From the NCBI GenBank assembly GCA_002104985.1, contig MCGO01000008.1:620001-684000 (forward strand): 64,000 nt of DNA, read 5' to 3'. Of this stretch, positions 1-11,404 are shown piece after piece. Below the pieces are notes generated by a model. That model did not search any database. It was not told the DNA's origin and saw only the letters and a list, made by a program, of their open reading frames with translations. Source of the DNA: Rhizoclosmatium globosum (Eukaryota > Chytridiomycota > Chytridiomycetes > Chytridiales > Chytriomycetaceae). The stretch's first letter is position 1. Each line of letters starts with the position of its first letter. Position numbers and translations under genes: made by a program.

Positions 1-2498
1 GACAATTGAAAATGCATGCAAGCCTGGATTCTTTTGTCCTTTCCTTGACATTTCCAATCCCGCGACTTATCCTGTTCAATGCCCACCATCGCCAACTTGT
101 TTTTACACAAGATCACTCGGATATCACTGTTGGGAGCCTCAGGGCGTATTTGAGCCAATGCCTTGTCCACCTGGATTTTACTGCCCTGACTACAAGACTA
201 CCGTAGTCTGGTAAGTAATACCTATGGAAATTCAACAAAAATTAATTGTGTTCCAGCCCAACAGGATCGTACTGCCTCACGGGACAATCTGCGCCAACGC
301 CTTGCGAGTTCCTGAGCTTGTGTTCTGCGGGAACTATCATCCAGCAGCACTATGGATTTCTCATCATTATTGCAGTTGTCGACATCATTCTCGTTCTCGT
401 GTACTTTATTCTACGTCGCCTAGAGTCGCGTCGCCTTAATAAACAAGAAACGGAGCACGAGGATAAGAAGGCTTTAGGTGCTGATGATATTCAACGCAAC
501 ATCTTGGCGTTGACTGCTGGGTTCCACAAGGGCCTTGATGGTCGCACCGACTTGCAAATGAACTATGAATTCGATGATTTGAGTTTGACTCTTCCAGATG
601 GGAAGGCTATCTTGCAGAGCGTATCAGGTTCAATCAATGCTGGAAAAATGACGGCTATCATGGGGCCTTCTGGTAATTATCTTGTTCAATTGATATTGAC
701 TTCTGGGCGTCAATTATTAATTTCTCATATTGTTACAATAGGCGCTGGAAAGACAACATTCATGAACGTTTTGATGGGTAAAGCTGCCAGAACTGCGGGT
801 ACCTTGAAGATCAACGGCACTGTTGCCGAAATGGCCTCATTCAAGAAATTGATTGGTTACGTTCCGTAAGACGACACTATGATTGAAGAACTCTCTGTCC
901 GTGAAAACATTCGCTACTCTGCTCGAGTCCGTCTTCCAAACTCTTGGACGAATGCCGAAGTTGACGCACACGTCGAAGCCATTTTACAAGCACTCAAGTG
1001 AGTTATGCATGTTTAAAAGTACTAGGTCTCATGTTTTATTCAACAGTTTGTCCCATGTTGCTGACAAAAGAATCGGAAACGTTCTGCAGAGAGGAATCTC
1101 TGGAGGTCAGAGAAAGCGTGTCAACATTGGTATGGAACTTGCTGCTGCTCCACTCTCTGTTTTCTTGGATGAACCCACTTCTGGTCTTGATTCCACTGCA
1201 GCTATGGATGCAGTGAACATCTTGCACTCCATCTCGCGTCTTGGTCTCACGATTGTTGCAGTTGTTCACCAGCCACGCGTTGAAATCTTTGAAACGTTCG
1301 ATGATGTCCTCATGATTGCACCAGGAGGGAGAACTGCCTACTTTGGACCAGTTTCAGGCGCCAAGCCATACTTTGAATCCCTCGGTTTCTACTTCCGTCT
1401 AACCATCAATGTCGCAGATACTCTGATGGATATTCTTGCCGGGCGTGGCGAATTGAACAACGGCATTCCAGCAACGATTCTTGGTGTGACTCAAATTTCC
1501 AATACATGGAAGGAATACGCTGCTACTGTTCTCAAAGGTCCAGAATTGCCAGTGTCAAAGGCGTCCATAGAATCCATGAATGATCTTGCCACACAACGCA
1601 GTGCCTCTTATATTCGTCAAGTTGGCCTCGCTTGCAACCGTTCATTGGCCCAACAGTCGCGATTGGTTGGAGGCTTTGTTCTTGAATGTTTGAACGGTCT
1701 CGCCGCAGGAGCTATTATGGGAGTCGCTGCTTCTGGAGGCGAAAACTTTACTTCGCATTTGGTTTTCCCGTACCTTGGACTTTCACCAGCGTCCAGAGCT
1801 TGGTTCATTGCGATGTATGGAATGCTTATCGGCATTGCGATTTCTTTGGCTGCTGCACCAGCAGGTGTCAATGTGTTTAGTGGCGAGAAGGCTGTGTATT
1901 TGCGAGAGGCTGAGGCTGGACATAGCACCACAGCTTATTTTATCGGAAAGAATCTCAGCGTAATTCCAAGAATTGTTTTTTCGTCGGCGCACTTCTTTGC
2001 ATTGTACTACTACTTGGCACAGCCTCCGATTGCAATTGGAATCCAGTTTGCGTTGTTGTTCCTCAATTTCTTTGGAATCTATGGAATGGGAATGTTTATT
2101 TCGATGATCATCAGCCAGCAGAATGCACCTCTTATTGCAGTCACTGTTGGATTGATATCTGAAGTTTGTGTGGATTTGGTCCATCCCTCGAAAATGCAAC
2201 TGATGATGGTTATGTCTTCATTTTGGATATTGGGTTGAACAGATGGGCTTCTGAGGCACAGTTTTGGGAATGGGCCAAGCCTTACAAAGGGATTCTCAGT
2301 ATTAGTTTGTTGACTGACTCCTTTGGTTACGAAGATGGAAATACTTTCACCAACATGGGTGTCATGCTTGGCCTGGGATTCGGATACCGCTTGATTGCAT
2401 ACATTTGTTTGTTGTTTGTGTTGAAGGCAGGATACTTCCGCAGATTGATGGCTGGGTTCAGGGCTAAGGGAAAGAAAAGCGAAACGTCTCTTTCTTAG
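1..2498 (+). CDS. ABCG-type (Adp1-like) ABC transporter, copy 1, 5' truncated by window edge
   Basis: Half-transporter of the ABCG family in NBD-then-TMD order, expected to export a hydrophobic substrate across the plasma or an internal membrane. Seen: the end of a Cys-rich lumenal N-terminal module (CPSGFYCPDYK-like), one membrane helix (about 345-420), then the ATPase with Walker A GPSG/GAGKTT split by an intron (about 676-741), signature GISGGQRKRVNIG (about 1093-1131), Walker B VFLDEPTSGLDS (about 1159-1194), and a C-terminal membrane domain to the TAG at 2496-2498. Introns at about 212-256, 676-741 and 1000-1047 match the other copies. A TAA at 867-869 replaces the CAA glutamine of copies 3 and 5, and one base is missing near 2166 compared with copy 2, so as written it cannot make a full protein. 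Substrate unknown. Confidence 0.85.
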
Positions 2499-2730
2499 CG
2501 CAGAATTACACTTTACAAATTTTATTATCTCATTCTTAAATAAAGTTTACCTTTTCCTGAAAATCTATTATCAAACGTCTGATCACAGGAGTAATATTCT
2601 ATGTTTGCCCAAATTCCATTCTCGCTGTCCTTATTCCAGCGTATTGATAGAAAGGAAGATAGTCATCATTTGTTACTTTTGTTCATTCTTGTTTTTTCTC
2701 AACACAACCAGAAAAGCCGAAGCCGAAGCA

Positions 2731-5700
2731 ATGCCACCACGCCGCGGACGCAGCAGCGGAAAAGAGTCAGGCAGCGAAAGCGCGACGGAAGAACGCCACG
2801 TGAAGAAAAGTGGATCGCCAAAGAGAACGGGGCGGTCGTCCAAAGCGTCCGAGAACACAGCGACCACAGCAACCACAGCGACTTCGGATGCAACGTCGCC
2901 AACACGCGCCTCAAAAGCACACTCGGATTCAGAAGAACAAGAACTCAAAAAGAAGTCAAAGTCAAGGACGCCCTCGCCGCGAAAGAAGGACTCAGAAACA
3001 ACCTCCGCAGTCGGAGTCGACAAACCTCCTCTTGCTGAGAAGAAACCACCCCCGCCACCTCCTCCTCCGAAACACAAACTAAAGAAGCCGCTGCAATTCA
3101 CTCCTCAGCCGGTGGTGCCCGTCATCAGTCAGAAGAAGGAGGATCTGCTCATGTTCATTGCTGACGACGATATCCGTAAGCACATCCCTCGTCCGTGTTT
3201 TCTGTCGTGTGCTCACTGTTTCATATACAGCGTTTGAAGAAGAATGCATCCGTCAGCCTCACTACTTGAAAGCGTGGATCTTTTACCTCGACCACAAAGC
3301 AACTGCCTCCCTCCCTGCTCGCTCCTTCCTCTTTGAACGAGCCCTCCTCTCCCTTCCAGGCTCTTACAAACTTTGGAAGGCATACACTGACTTGCACCTC
3401 TCCCAAATCCTTGACATGAAATCCACAAATCCTGCTACTCAACTCTCAAAGCGCCTTCTTCCCATCCATGATTCTGCCTACGAATCTCTCAATAGCATGT
3501 ACGAACGGTCTCTGATTCTCTGCAACAAGCATATTGTACTCTGGTTAAATTATTGTCGTTTCTTGATGCACCAACCATGCCCCACAAAAACTCGAAGAAC
3601 GTTTGACCGGGCCTTAAAATCTCTGCCCATTACACAACATCCACGAGTGTGGGATCTATACCTCAAATTTGCAACTCAATGTGGTGGTGAAACGGCCGTG
3701 CGAATCTGGAGACGTTATTTGAAGCTTCAGGGCCTTGAAGCTGCAGAAGAGTATGTTGATCTTTTGCTCATTGGACTTGAAGAAGAGGAAGAAGATGAGA
3801 ACCAAGAAAATGATGATGCGGACGACGAAGATGCCCCTTCACGTCGCATTAAACCATCTTCAAGACGTTATGCTGAAGCCGCTCGCGTACTTTCCCTGAT
3901 AATGTCCGATCCAACTTATGTCTCTCCCCATGGAAAGACCTCGTTCCAACTGTGGACTCAATTCTGCGACCTTGTCTGCACACACGCAGACGCAATCCTC
4001 CTCCCCACAACAGACGCCCTCTTTGGCACAGTCGCAGACTCAACAGCTCGCGCCGATGCCGGTGTCCTCTCTACAGCCTCAAACGGAAAAGGCTTAGGCC
4101 TTGTGGAAGTCTTGAACGTTGAGAAAATGATTCGTGCGGGACTCACAAAATTCACGGACCAAGTGGGACGGTTGTGGAACTCGTTGGCGCGGTGGCATGT
4201 TTCGCTTGGGAAGTTCGAACGGGCTCGTGATGTGTACGAGGAGGCTATCACGAAAGTCTCAACTGTTCGTGACTTTACGATGGTGTTTGACGCATATGCT
4301 GAACTAGAGGAAAGTGTAATAAGTGCTCGTATGGAGGAAATCGCGGAAGTGGAAGGGAACCCGGATGTTGCTCCTGAAGACAAGAAGGAACTTGAAGTGG
4401 ATGTGGACATGCGTCTCGCACGACTGGAGAAACTTATGGAACGCCGTCCGTTCCTCGTTAATGACGTCTTGCTGCGCCAGAACCCACACAATGTGAACGA
4501 ATGGGACCAGCGTGCCAACTTGTACCGGGAGCGCGGACAACTGGAAAAAGTTATTGAAACGTATTCAGAAGCTGTGGCTACAATCGTTCCCAAGAAGGCA
4601 TCTGGGAAGCTGCATTTGCTTTGGACTCGATTCGCCACCTTCTATGAGGACCATGAACAGCTTTCTGAGGCAAGACAGGTGTTTGAGCGGGCTGTCAACG
4701 TCGTGTACAAGAGTGTGGATGATTTGGCCGAAGTGTGGTGTCAATGGGCTGAGATGGAGCTTCGTAACAAGCAGTTCCAACGTGCCCTGGATGTGATGGG
4801 ACGAGCCACTGTTCCTCCACCTCTGTCGAAGAAATTCCTTCTTTGAACTTGTTGCGGTACAATGACGAGGATTTGTCGCCACAGATGCGTGTGTTCAAGA
4901 GTTTGAAGCTTTGGTCGTTCTATGTTGACTTGGAAGAGTCAATTGGAACTGTTGAGAGTACCAAGTTGGTGTATGAACGTATTATGGAGCTCAAGATTGC
5001 GACTCCGCAGATTATTATTAACTGTGCAAACTTTTTGGAGGAGAACAAGTGGTTTGAGGAGGTTTGTTATTTGATCACTTCATTGATCTCATCTAACTCA
5101 CGTTTCAAAAATAGTCTTACAAAGCATATGAACGTGGTATTGAGTTGTTTGGATATCCTATCGCCTTCGAACTCTGGAACTTGTACCTCCAGAAATTTGT
5201 CGACCGTCACGGAGCCGACAAACTCGAAAGAGCCCGCGATCTCTTTGAACATGCGCTCGACAAGTGTCCCGCCAAGTTTGCCAAAACCCTCTACCTCCTC
5301 TACGCCAAACTCGAGGAAGACCATGGACTCACTCGTCATGCCATGAAAATCTATGACCGCGCCACACGCGCCGTATCCGACGCCGACAGATTCCCCGTCT
5401 TTGAACTGTACATTGCAAAGTCCGTCAGTTTCTTTGGCCGCACGTCATCCCGTGAGATTTACCAGCGCGCATTGGAAGTCTTACCTGATAAGACGGCTCG
5501 TACTATGGCAATGCGGTTCGCGCAAATGGAAGCGAGTCTGTTTGAGGTGGACCGCGCTCGTGCGATTTGGAGTTATGGATCGCAGTTTGCGGACCCGAGA
5601 ATGGATCCTGAGTATTGGAAGGGATGGCAGGAGTTTGAAACCAAGCATGGTAATGAAGATACGTTCAAGGAGATGCTGAGGTAACGTTTTTGTGAATCTT

Positions 5701-6357
5701 GCGATTGTAGTTGTAAACTCATACTCCACCGTGTTTAGATTGAAACGTTCTGTGCAAGCCAAGTTCAACACTGACGTTACTTTCATCTCGTCACAATTGA
5801 TTGCTCAACGTGCTGCGGCTGCTGGACTCCAACAAACCCAACAGGAAGCTGAACTGAATGCTCAACTCGACGAAGAAGACCGCAAAGCCGGCCGCCCAGT
5901 CCCAAGCGAAGCCCCAAAACAAGCCCCTGGCGCCTCCCGAATTGTTGGTTTCGTTCCAGCCAAATCTAGAACCACTTTGAGTGAAGTCACGCACTATCAT
6001 GGTGACGAAGAAGATGGCGATGAAACTAAGAAAGCTGCTCCATCTGCTGCAAATCCTGACGCGATTGATATTAGTGATGACGACGATGACGAAGAGGAAG
6101 AAGAAAAAGATCCAATGGAGTTGGACTTGGAAGAGAAGGAGGAGGTGCAGGATGTGGATGAGGAAGGGAAACGAGAGTTTGCGAATTTGCAGAAACGGGC
6201 TATTCCTGACGGCGTGTTTGGTGGATTGGCCAAATTGGGAGGTGGATCTGGTGAGAAGGAGGAGGAGAAGAAGAAGGATTTGGGGCAAAGGAGAGGTTCA
6301 AGAGGAAGCGATGATGGCTCGATGTACTCGAAAAGGGGTTATTACTGTGCAGATTGA
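2731..6357 (+). CDS. SYF1: Pre-mRNA-splicing factor SYF1/XAB2 (HAT-repeat protein)
   Basis: Core subunit of the Prp19-associated (NTC) complex that stabilises the catalytic spliceosome; nuclear. The product begins with a Ser/Lys/Pro-rich tail of about 140 residues, then runs through tandem HAT (half-TPR) repeats with the family pattern of W-x-x-Y and RARDLFEHAL-type helices, and ends in an acidic tract followed by the IPDGVFGGL-like segment near the C-terminus. Introns fit at 3176-3230, 5062-5114 and 5681-5738, each restoring family-conserved sequence (for example FEE joined to SYKAYERG). A single base is missing near 4818, between the VPPP and SVEEIP codons, forcing a frame change with no splice sites. 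An acidic insert (about 3780-3830) lies between HAT repeats. Recognition rests on the continuous match to XAB2/SYF1 across the whole length. Confidence 0.92.
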
Positions 6358-6434
6358 TTAGGATGTGTTATTTTTGGGATTGTTCTCTAATGAACTGTTT
6401 TTTTTGTTCTATTTATTTGTGTTTTCAAGGAAGG

Positions 6435-7805
6435 ATGCGCATCAGCAGTGTGATCCGCATCTTATTTGCCGCCACTGTGACGTTCGCCGTTCTCTGGATG
6501 CTGTCGACAACGTCCTTTGTTGACGTCGAGGGCCACGCGGGCGAAGCGGCGGCGGCGGCATTCGAAAGCGGCGAGTTCAACGCCAACGACCTCTCGCTGA
6601 ACCATTCGCAATGCCTTGTCCACTTTCCGAATCTCTTTTCTCAAATCGAAGAAACGGCCTCGTTCTGCCGAAAGATTGGCGGCATCTACGCAAAGACATT
6701 CGACTTTCTCTATTCGCTCAACAAGGACAACAAGCACCAGCGCGGCGGTTTCCAAATCCACATTGTCCTCAAAAACAACAAACTATTCATCAAAGAATAC
6801 ATACATGACCACCCGAACATCAACCGTGCAATGCTCCTGCTTGAACACTTGGACAGAATCATTCAAGCCTCTCCGGAACCAATCAGCGACGCTGAGTTTG
6901 TCATTGATATTACAGACCAAGGCGCTGGAGACGTTGTTGGGCCTGTCTTCTCGTTGGCGCGGAAACATGGGAATCAAAGAGGCTGGTTAATACCTGATTT
7001 CGGATTCAACGCATGGCCAGAAGTCGGCGTCCTCTCCTACGAAACACTTCGAAATGAAATTGAAGACTTTGAAAGGCGAGTCAGAAGTGGGAAGACAAAG
7101 AAGGTGGATAAACTGTTTTGGAGGGGTGCACCTATGCATTTCAAGGAACGGAAGGTATGTAAGCCAATAGATAGTTTAGGAAACTGTAGTAACGCCTGTT
7201 TTTCAGGAATCTTTGGATCTTGCGAATGAGAAATGGGCTGACATCAAAGAATTGAAGTGGTCTTGCATGTCAACACCAAACAAGGAAGAGTGTAAAGGGT
7301 TGACGGACCATAAAACGATTCCCGAACACTGTGGATACAAGTATTTGCTCCAAACAGAGGGTTACTCATATTCTGGGCGGTTCAAATATCTGCTGAATTG
7401 TAACTCTATCGTGGTCACAGGAAAGCTGGATTGGGACCAACACTTCCACCACCTTCTCGACGCAAAAGATGGATCTCCCGACCAAAACATTGTCCAAGTA
7501 CTCCTCCATTCAAAGTCAACTTACCATTAGTAATGGAATCTCTCATGAAGAATGTGACGCAACAAAAGATTGTACGAAACAATAGTTGGAGCCTTCTACG
7601 GAATCGATATTTGACACCCGCTGCGAATGCATGCTATTGGCGGCATTTGATCAACCAATACGCTGCATTGATGCAATTTGAACCTAGTCTTGAACTAAGG
7701 GAACTTGAGGCTGGGAAAAAGAGGTTGGGAGCTGCGGGGACAGGGTTGGCGCCACCATATGAAAGTTTCATCTTGATGCGGAAAGTAGATTGGGAACTGA
7801 ATTAA
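6435..7805 (+). CDS. CAP10-family (GT90) glycosyltransferase, type II membrane protein
   Basis: Likely Golgi or ER lumenal glycosyltransferase of the CAP10/Glyco_transf_90 family (relatives add xylose or glucose to glycans or proteins). The N-terminus has a short basic start and one membrane anchor (residues about 5-27), then a lumenal domain. Family motifs seen: LFWRGAP (about residue 235) and the block HCGYKYLLQTEGYSYSGR...LLNCNSIVV, typical of the CAP10 nucleotide-sugar fold. One intron at 7155-7206. The downstream half is in another frame after about 7495, where one base is missing (VQV to PPFKVNLP); the frame then continues to TAA at 7803-7805. It starts only 77 bases after the SYF1 stop on the same strand, so its promoter is very short or lies within SYF1. 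Exact sugar and acceptor cannot be told. Confidence 0.82.
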
Positions 7806-8232
7806 AATGTTTCATCCTTTATTTTCCAGATTCAGTGGCAATCAAACGGGAAAAGGCCGAGCCGAAACTAAAATTTTCCTGCAAAATTTTGGCAGCTCCA
7901 ACAAAGTCAGGAACAAAGGTAAGCTCAACCTTATACTCAGAAGCACGCTGTTGTTTGTTTGAAAACCAGAAAGTTGCTGAATCCACGCCCGAACTTCTTT
8001 GCAAGATCTTCTTCCACCTCAAAGGCTTAAACGGCCTGATTCACGGTTTCTGATTAACGCTCAGGTACCGGTCGTCAATACAATGGTTGCATCACACTCA
8101 CCGCTCGATGCGCTGAAGCAAGTGGCGTTTGTGGGGCTTTCTTTTCACGTGCATGTGAAGAATCGTGGGACTGTCTTCTAAAAGTCGACCGTTTTTTCAG
8201 GGCCTCCCACAATTAACAAGTCCACCCAAAAA
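7806..8232. other. Spacer with possible small unrecognised gene or remnant
   Basis: About 430 bases between the glycosyltransferase stop and ABCG copy 2. A plus-strand reading frame stays open from about 7790 to 8053 and another from 7999 to 8181; an opposite-strand frame (7819-8022) is also open. A GTAAGC donor-like site at about 7919 followed by CTCAG is present but the implied intron (about 22 nt) is too short. None of the translations matched a family I recognise. It may be a small two-exon gene with a missing base, or a decayed remnant. The last ~50 bases serve as the copy 2 leader. Confidence 0.3.
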
Positions 8233-10949
8233 ATGGCAACAACCTCTCCGCTGAGCCTTGAGTCGTTTGCGGCACAGTACAATATCACTCTGCCCAAGAT
8301 CTTCCCGAATCCATTTTACTCAGAAGGGGAACGGACCCTTGGCCAACCTTGGACATTGGGAAAGTTGCCAATCTCCGTTCCAAAAGAGCTCGGACCAGGT
8401 TTTGGATGCTTTGAGGCTCCGTATGTCCCTGTCGGTTTCGAGCTGGATATCACTGACAACAACACGTTGCCGTTGACGATTGGCAACGCCTGCAAGCCTG
8501 GATTCTTTTGTCCCTTCCTTGACATTACGAATCCTGCAACGTATCCTGTTCAATGCCCACCATCTGGTGATTGCTTCTACTATAGATCCATTGGATTTCC
8601 ATGCTGGGAGCCGCAAGGAGTGTTCGAGCCCATGCTCTGCCAAGTGGATTCTATTGCCCTGACTATAAGACTGTAACAGTCTGGTAAGTTGTGCTGACTT
8701 ATTCGCTGCTGTTATTAATGGTTGACGCAGTCCGGAGGGTCACTACTGTCTCAGTGGGCAAACAGCCCCAACACCTTGCGAATTCCTGAGTTTCTGTTCT
8801 GCTGGTACCATTATTCAGCAACACTACGGCTTTGCCATCCTTGTTGCCGTAGTGGACGTCTTCCTTGTTGCGATCTTCCTTGTTTTACGTCAGCGTGAAA
8901 AGCGCCGCATCAATAAGCTCGAAGAGAGCCAAGAGAACAAGAAAGCTTTGACTACGGAGGACATTCAGCGCAATATTTCGGCATTGACTGCTGGATTCCA
9001 CAAAGGTCTTGAAGGACTTGCGGACTTGCAAATGAACTACGACTTTGATGATTTGAGTTTGACCCTTCCTGATGGGAAATCCATCTTGCAGGGTGTTTCT
9101 GGATCTATCAACGCTGGTAAAATGACTGCTATTATGGGACCTTCTGGTAATTTTTTCATACTCACTTGTAATTGGTTTCTTGGCATCTCATATTTTGCAC
9201 CCAGGCGCTGGTAAAACAACATTCATGAACGTTTTGATGGGTAAAGCTGCCAGAACTGCGGGAACTCTGAAGATCAACGGCACTGTTGCCGAAATGGCCT
9301 CATTCAAGAAATTGATTGGTTATGTTCCCAAGACGACACTATGATTGAAGAACTCTCTGTGCGTGAAAATATTCGCTACTCTGCCAGAGTCCGTCTTCCA
9401 AACTCTTGGACGAATGCCGAAGTCGATGCACACGTTGAAGCAATTTTACAAGCACTCAAGTGAGTTATACATGTTTAAAAGCACTAGGTCTCATGTTTTG
9501 TCAACAGCTTGTCCCATGTGCTGACAAACGTATTGGAAACGTTCTGCAAAGAGGAATCTCTGGAGGTCAAAGAAAGCGTGTCAACATTGGTATGGAACTT
9601 GCTGCGCTCCACTTTCTGTTTTCCTCGACGAACCACTTCGGTCTTGATTCCACCGCTGCCATGGACGCTGTGAACATTTTACACTCTATTTCGCGTCTTG
9701 GTCTCACATTGTTGCGGTTGTTCACCAACCCGCGTTGAAATCTTTGAAACGTTCGACGATGTCCTCATGATTGCACCAGGTGGAAGAACTGCCTTCTTTG
9801 GACCAGTTTCCGGTGCCAAGCCATACTTTGAATCCCTCGGTTTCTATTTCCGTCCAACCACCAATGTCGCGGATACTCTCATGGATATTCTTGCTGGACG
9901 TGGTGAATTGAACGATGGTATTCCAGAGACCCTCCTTGGCGTTTCTGAAATTACTGCCAAATGGAAAGTCCATGCTTCGTTGTTGACAACCAACAATACC
10001 AAGGCATCCAACTCCTCAATTGATTCGATGAACACTCTTGTTAAGCATCGCGGCGCCGCAATTATCCGTCAAGTTGGACTTGCCCATAACCGCTACCTCG
10101 CTCAACAGTCCCGTTTGGTTGGAGGTTTTGTTCTTGAATGCTTGAACGGTCTCGCGGCTGGAGCAATTATGGGAGTCGCGTCGTTGGAGGTGAAAACTTG
10201 TCTGCCCATTTGATTTATCCATACATGGGTCTGTCCACGGCATCAAAGGCTTGGTTCATTGCAATGTATGGAATGTTGATTGGTATTGCGATTTCTCTTG
10301 CTGCTGCACCGGCTGGTGTTAACGTGTTAGTGGCGAGAAGGCTGTGTACTTGCGAGAGGCTGAGGCCGGACACAGCACCACAGCTTACTTTATTGGAAAG
10401 AATCTCAGCGTGATTCCAAGAATTGTTTTTTCGTCGGCGCACTTCTTTGCACTGTACTACTACTTGGCACAGCCTCCAATTGCAATTGGAATCCAGTTTG
10501 CATTGTTGTTCCTCAATTTTTTTGGAATCTATGGAATGGGAATGTTTATTTCCATGATCATCAGCCAGCAGAATGCACCTCTTATTGCAGTCACTGTTGG
10601 ATTGATATCTGAAGTGTTGTGTGGATTTGGTCCATCTCTCAGCACTGCTACGGCTGATGGATATGTCTTTATTTTGAATATTGGGTTGAACAGATGGGCT
10701 GCAGAGGCACAGTTTTGGGAATGGGCCAAGCCCTACGAGAAAGTATTTGATGAATATTTGTTATCGTACTCGTATGGATACCAGAAAGGAAACACGGTCA
10801 AGAACATGATCATCATGTTTGCTCTTGGATTCGCATACCGCTTGATTGCGTATGTATTCTTGTTGTTTGTGTTGAAGGCAGGATATTTTCGTGGGTTGTT
10901 GGCAGTATTTAGGCCCAAGTCTGGAAAGAAGACTGACGTTGCTGTCTGA
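8233..10949 (+). CDS. ABCG-type (Adp1-like) ABC transporter, copy 2
   Basis: Complete-length paralogue of copies 1 and 3. N-terminal module of about 150 residues with regularly spaced Cys (GFGCFEAPY, CKPGFFCP, CPPSGDCFYY), then a membrane helix (FAILVAVVDVFLVAIFLVL), NBD with GPSG/GAGKTT split by an intron, GISGGQRKRVNIG, then a multi-helix membrane domain ending in a short basic tail. Introns near 8683-8730, 9149-9204 and 9461-9508. Compared with copies 1 and 3 at least eight single bases are missing (near 8638, 9330, 9518, 9605, 9632, 9641, 9709, 9731, 10180 and 10327), so no single frame survives; all are deletions, often in runs such as CCC or TTT. Either an assembly-error-rich copy or a recent pseudogene. 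No signal peptide is evident before the Cys-rich module. Confidence 0.85.
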
Positions 10950-11404
10950 ACCCGAACACTTTTTCTTCTTCCTCTTCTCTTACTCTTAAGTCTTAAAATT
11001 AGAATTGTTTGATAAATGATGATAAATCATCTAGTGGAGTAACTCGTAATTCGAATGAAGGCTTTACAAAAACAGGAGATGAAAGAATAGACGAAGATTC
11101 CCATGTCGCGGTACGACTTTCATCAGCTTTTTGCCTGACAGTTATTCTCAGCTGTATTTATAGAAAAGCTCCAATACCAAGATAATTCAGAGAAAATTAT
11201 GGCTCTTCCAATGTGTGCAATCATCAGGTTTTTATGCTCGCTGAGATTTATGGTAAGAAACAAGTTTCCATTATTCCACAAAAATGCTTGATTGGCCGAA
11301 AAACACGTTTCTGAGGCTTTCTTTTTTCAAGGAATTGTGGAGATTCGTTGGACTTGTTGCTTGGAAATCAGCCGTTTCTTGCTCCCCACTCAATCCACCC
11401 AAAA
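10950..11404. other. Intergenic spacer between ABCG copies 2 and 3
   Basis: About 455 bases, AT-rich, without a convincing reading frame, RNA gene or repeat. The last stretch before 11405 (CCAC..AAAAATGTCAAC) resembles the copy 2 leader, consistent with tandem duplication that carried a little upstream sequence. No AATAAA was found just after the copy 2 stop; promoter elements could not be identified. Confidence 0.5.

Noticed and set aside
867..869. Alternative genetic code with TAA read as glutamine
   Set aside because: Other genes in the window end with TAA (for example 7803-7805, 14116-14118, 31701-31703) where the family ends, and CAA is used for Gln in the sister copies.
3958..6288. Long antisense frames opposite SYF1 (3,958-4,638 and 5,791-6,288)
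   Set aside because: Both are shadows of strongly supported SYF1 exons, with Ser/Leu-rich composition produced by the acidic codons on the sense strand.
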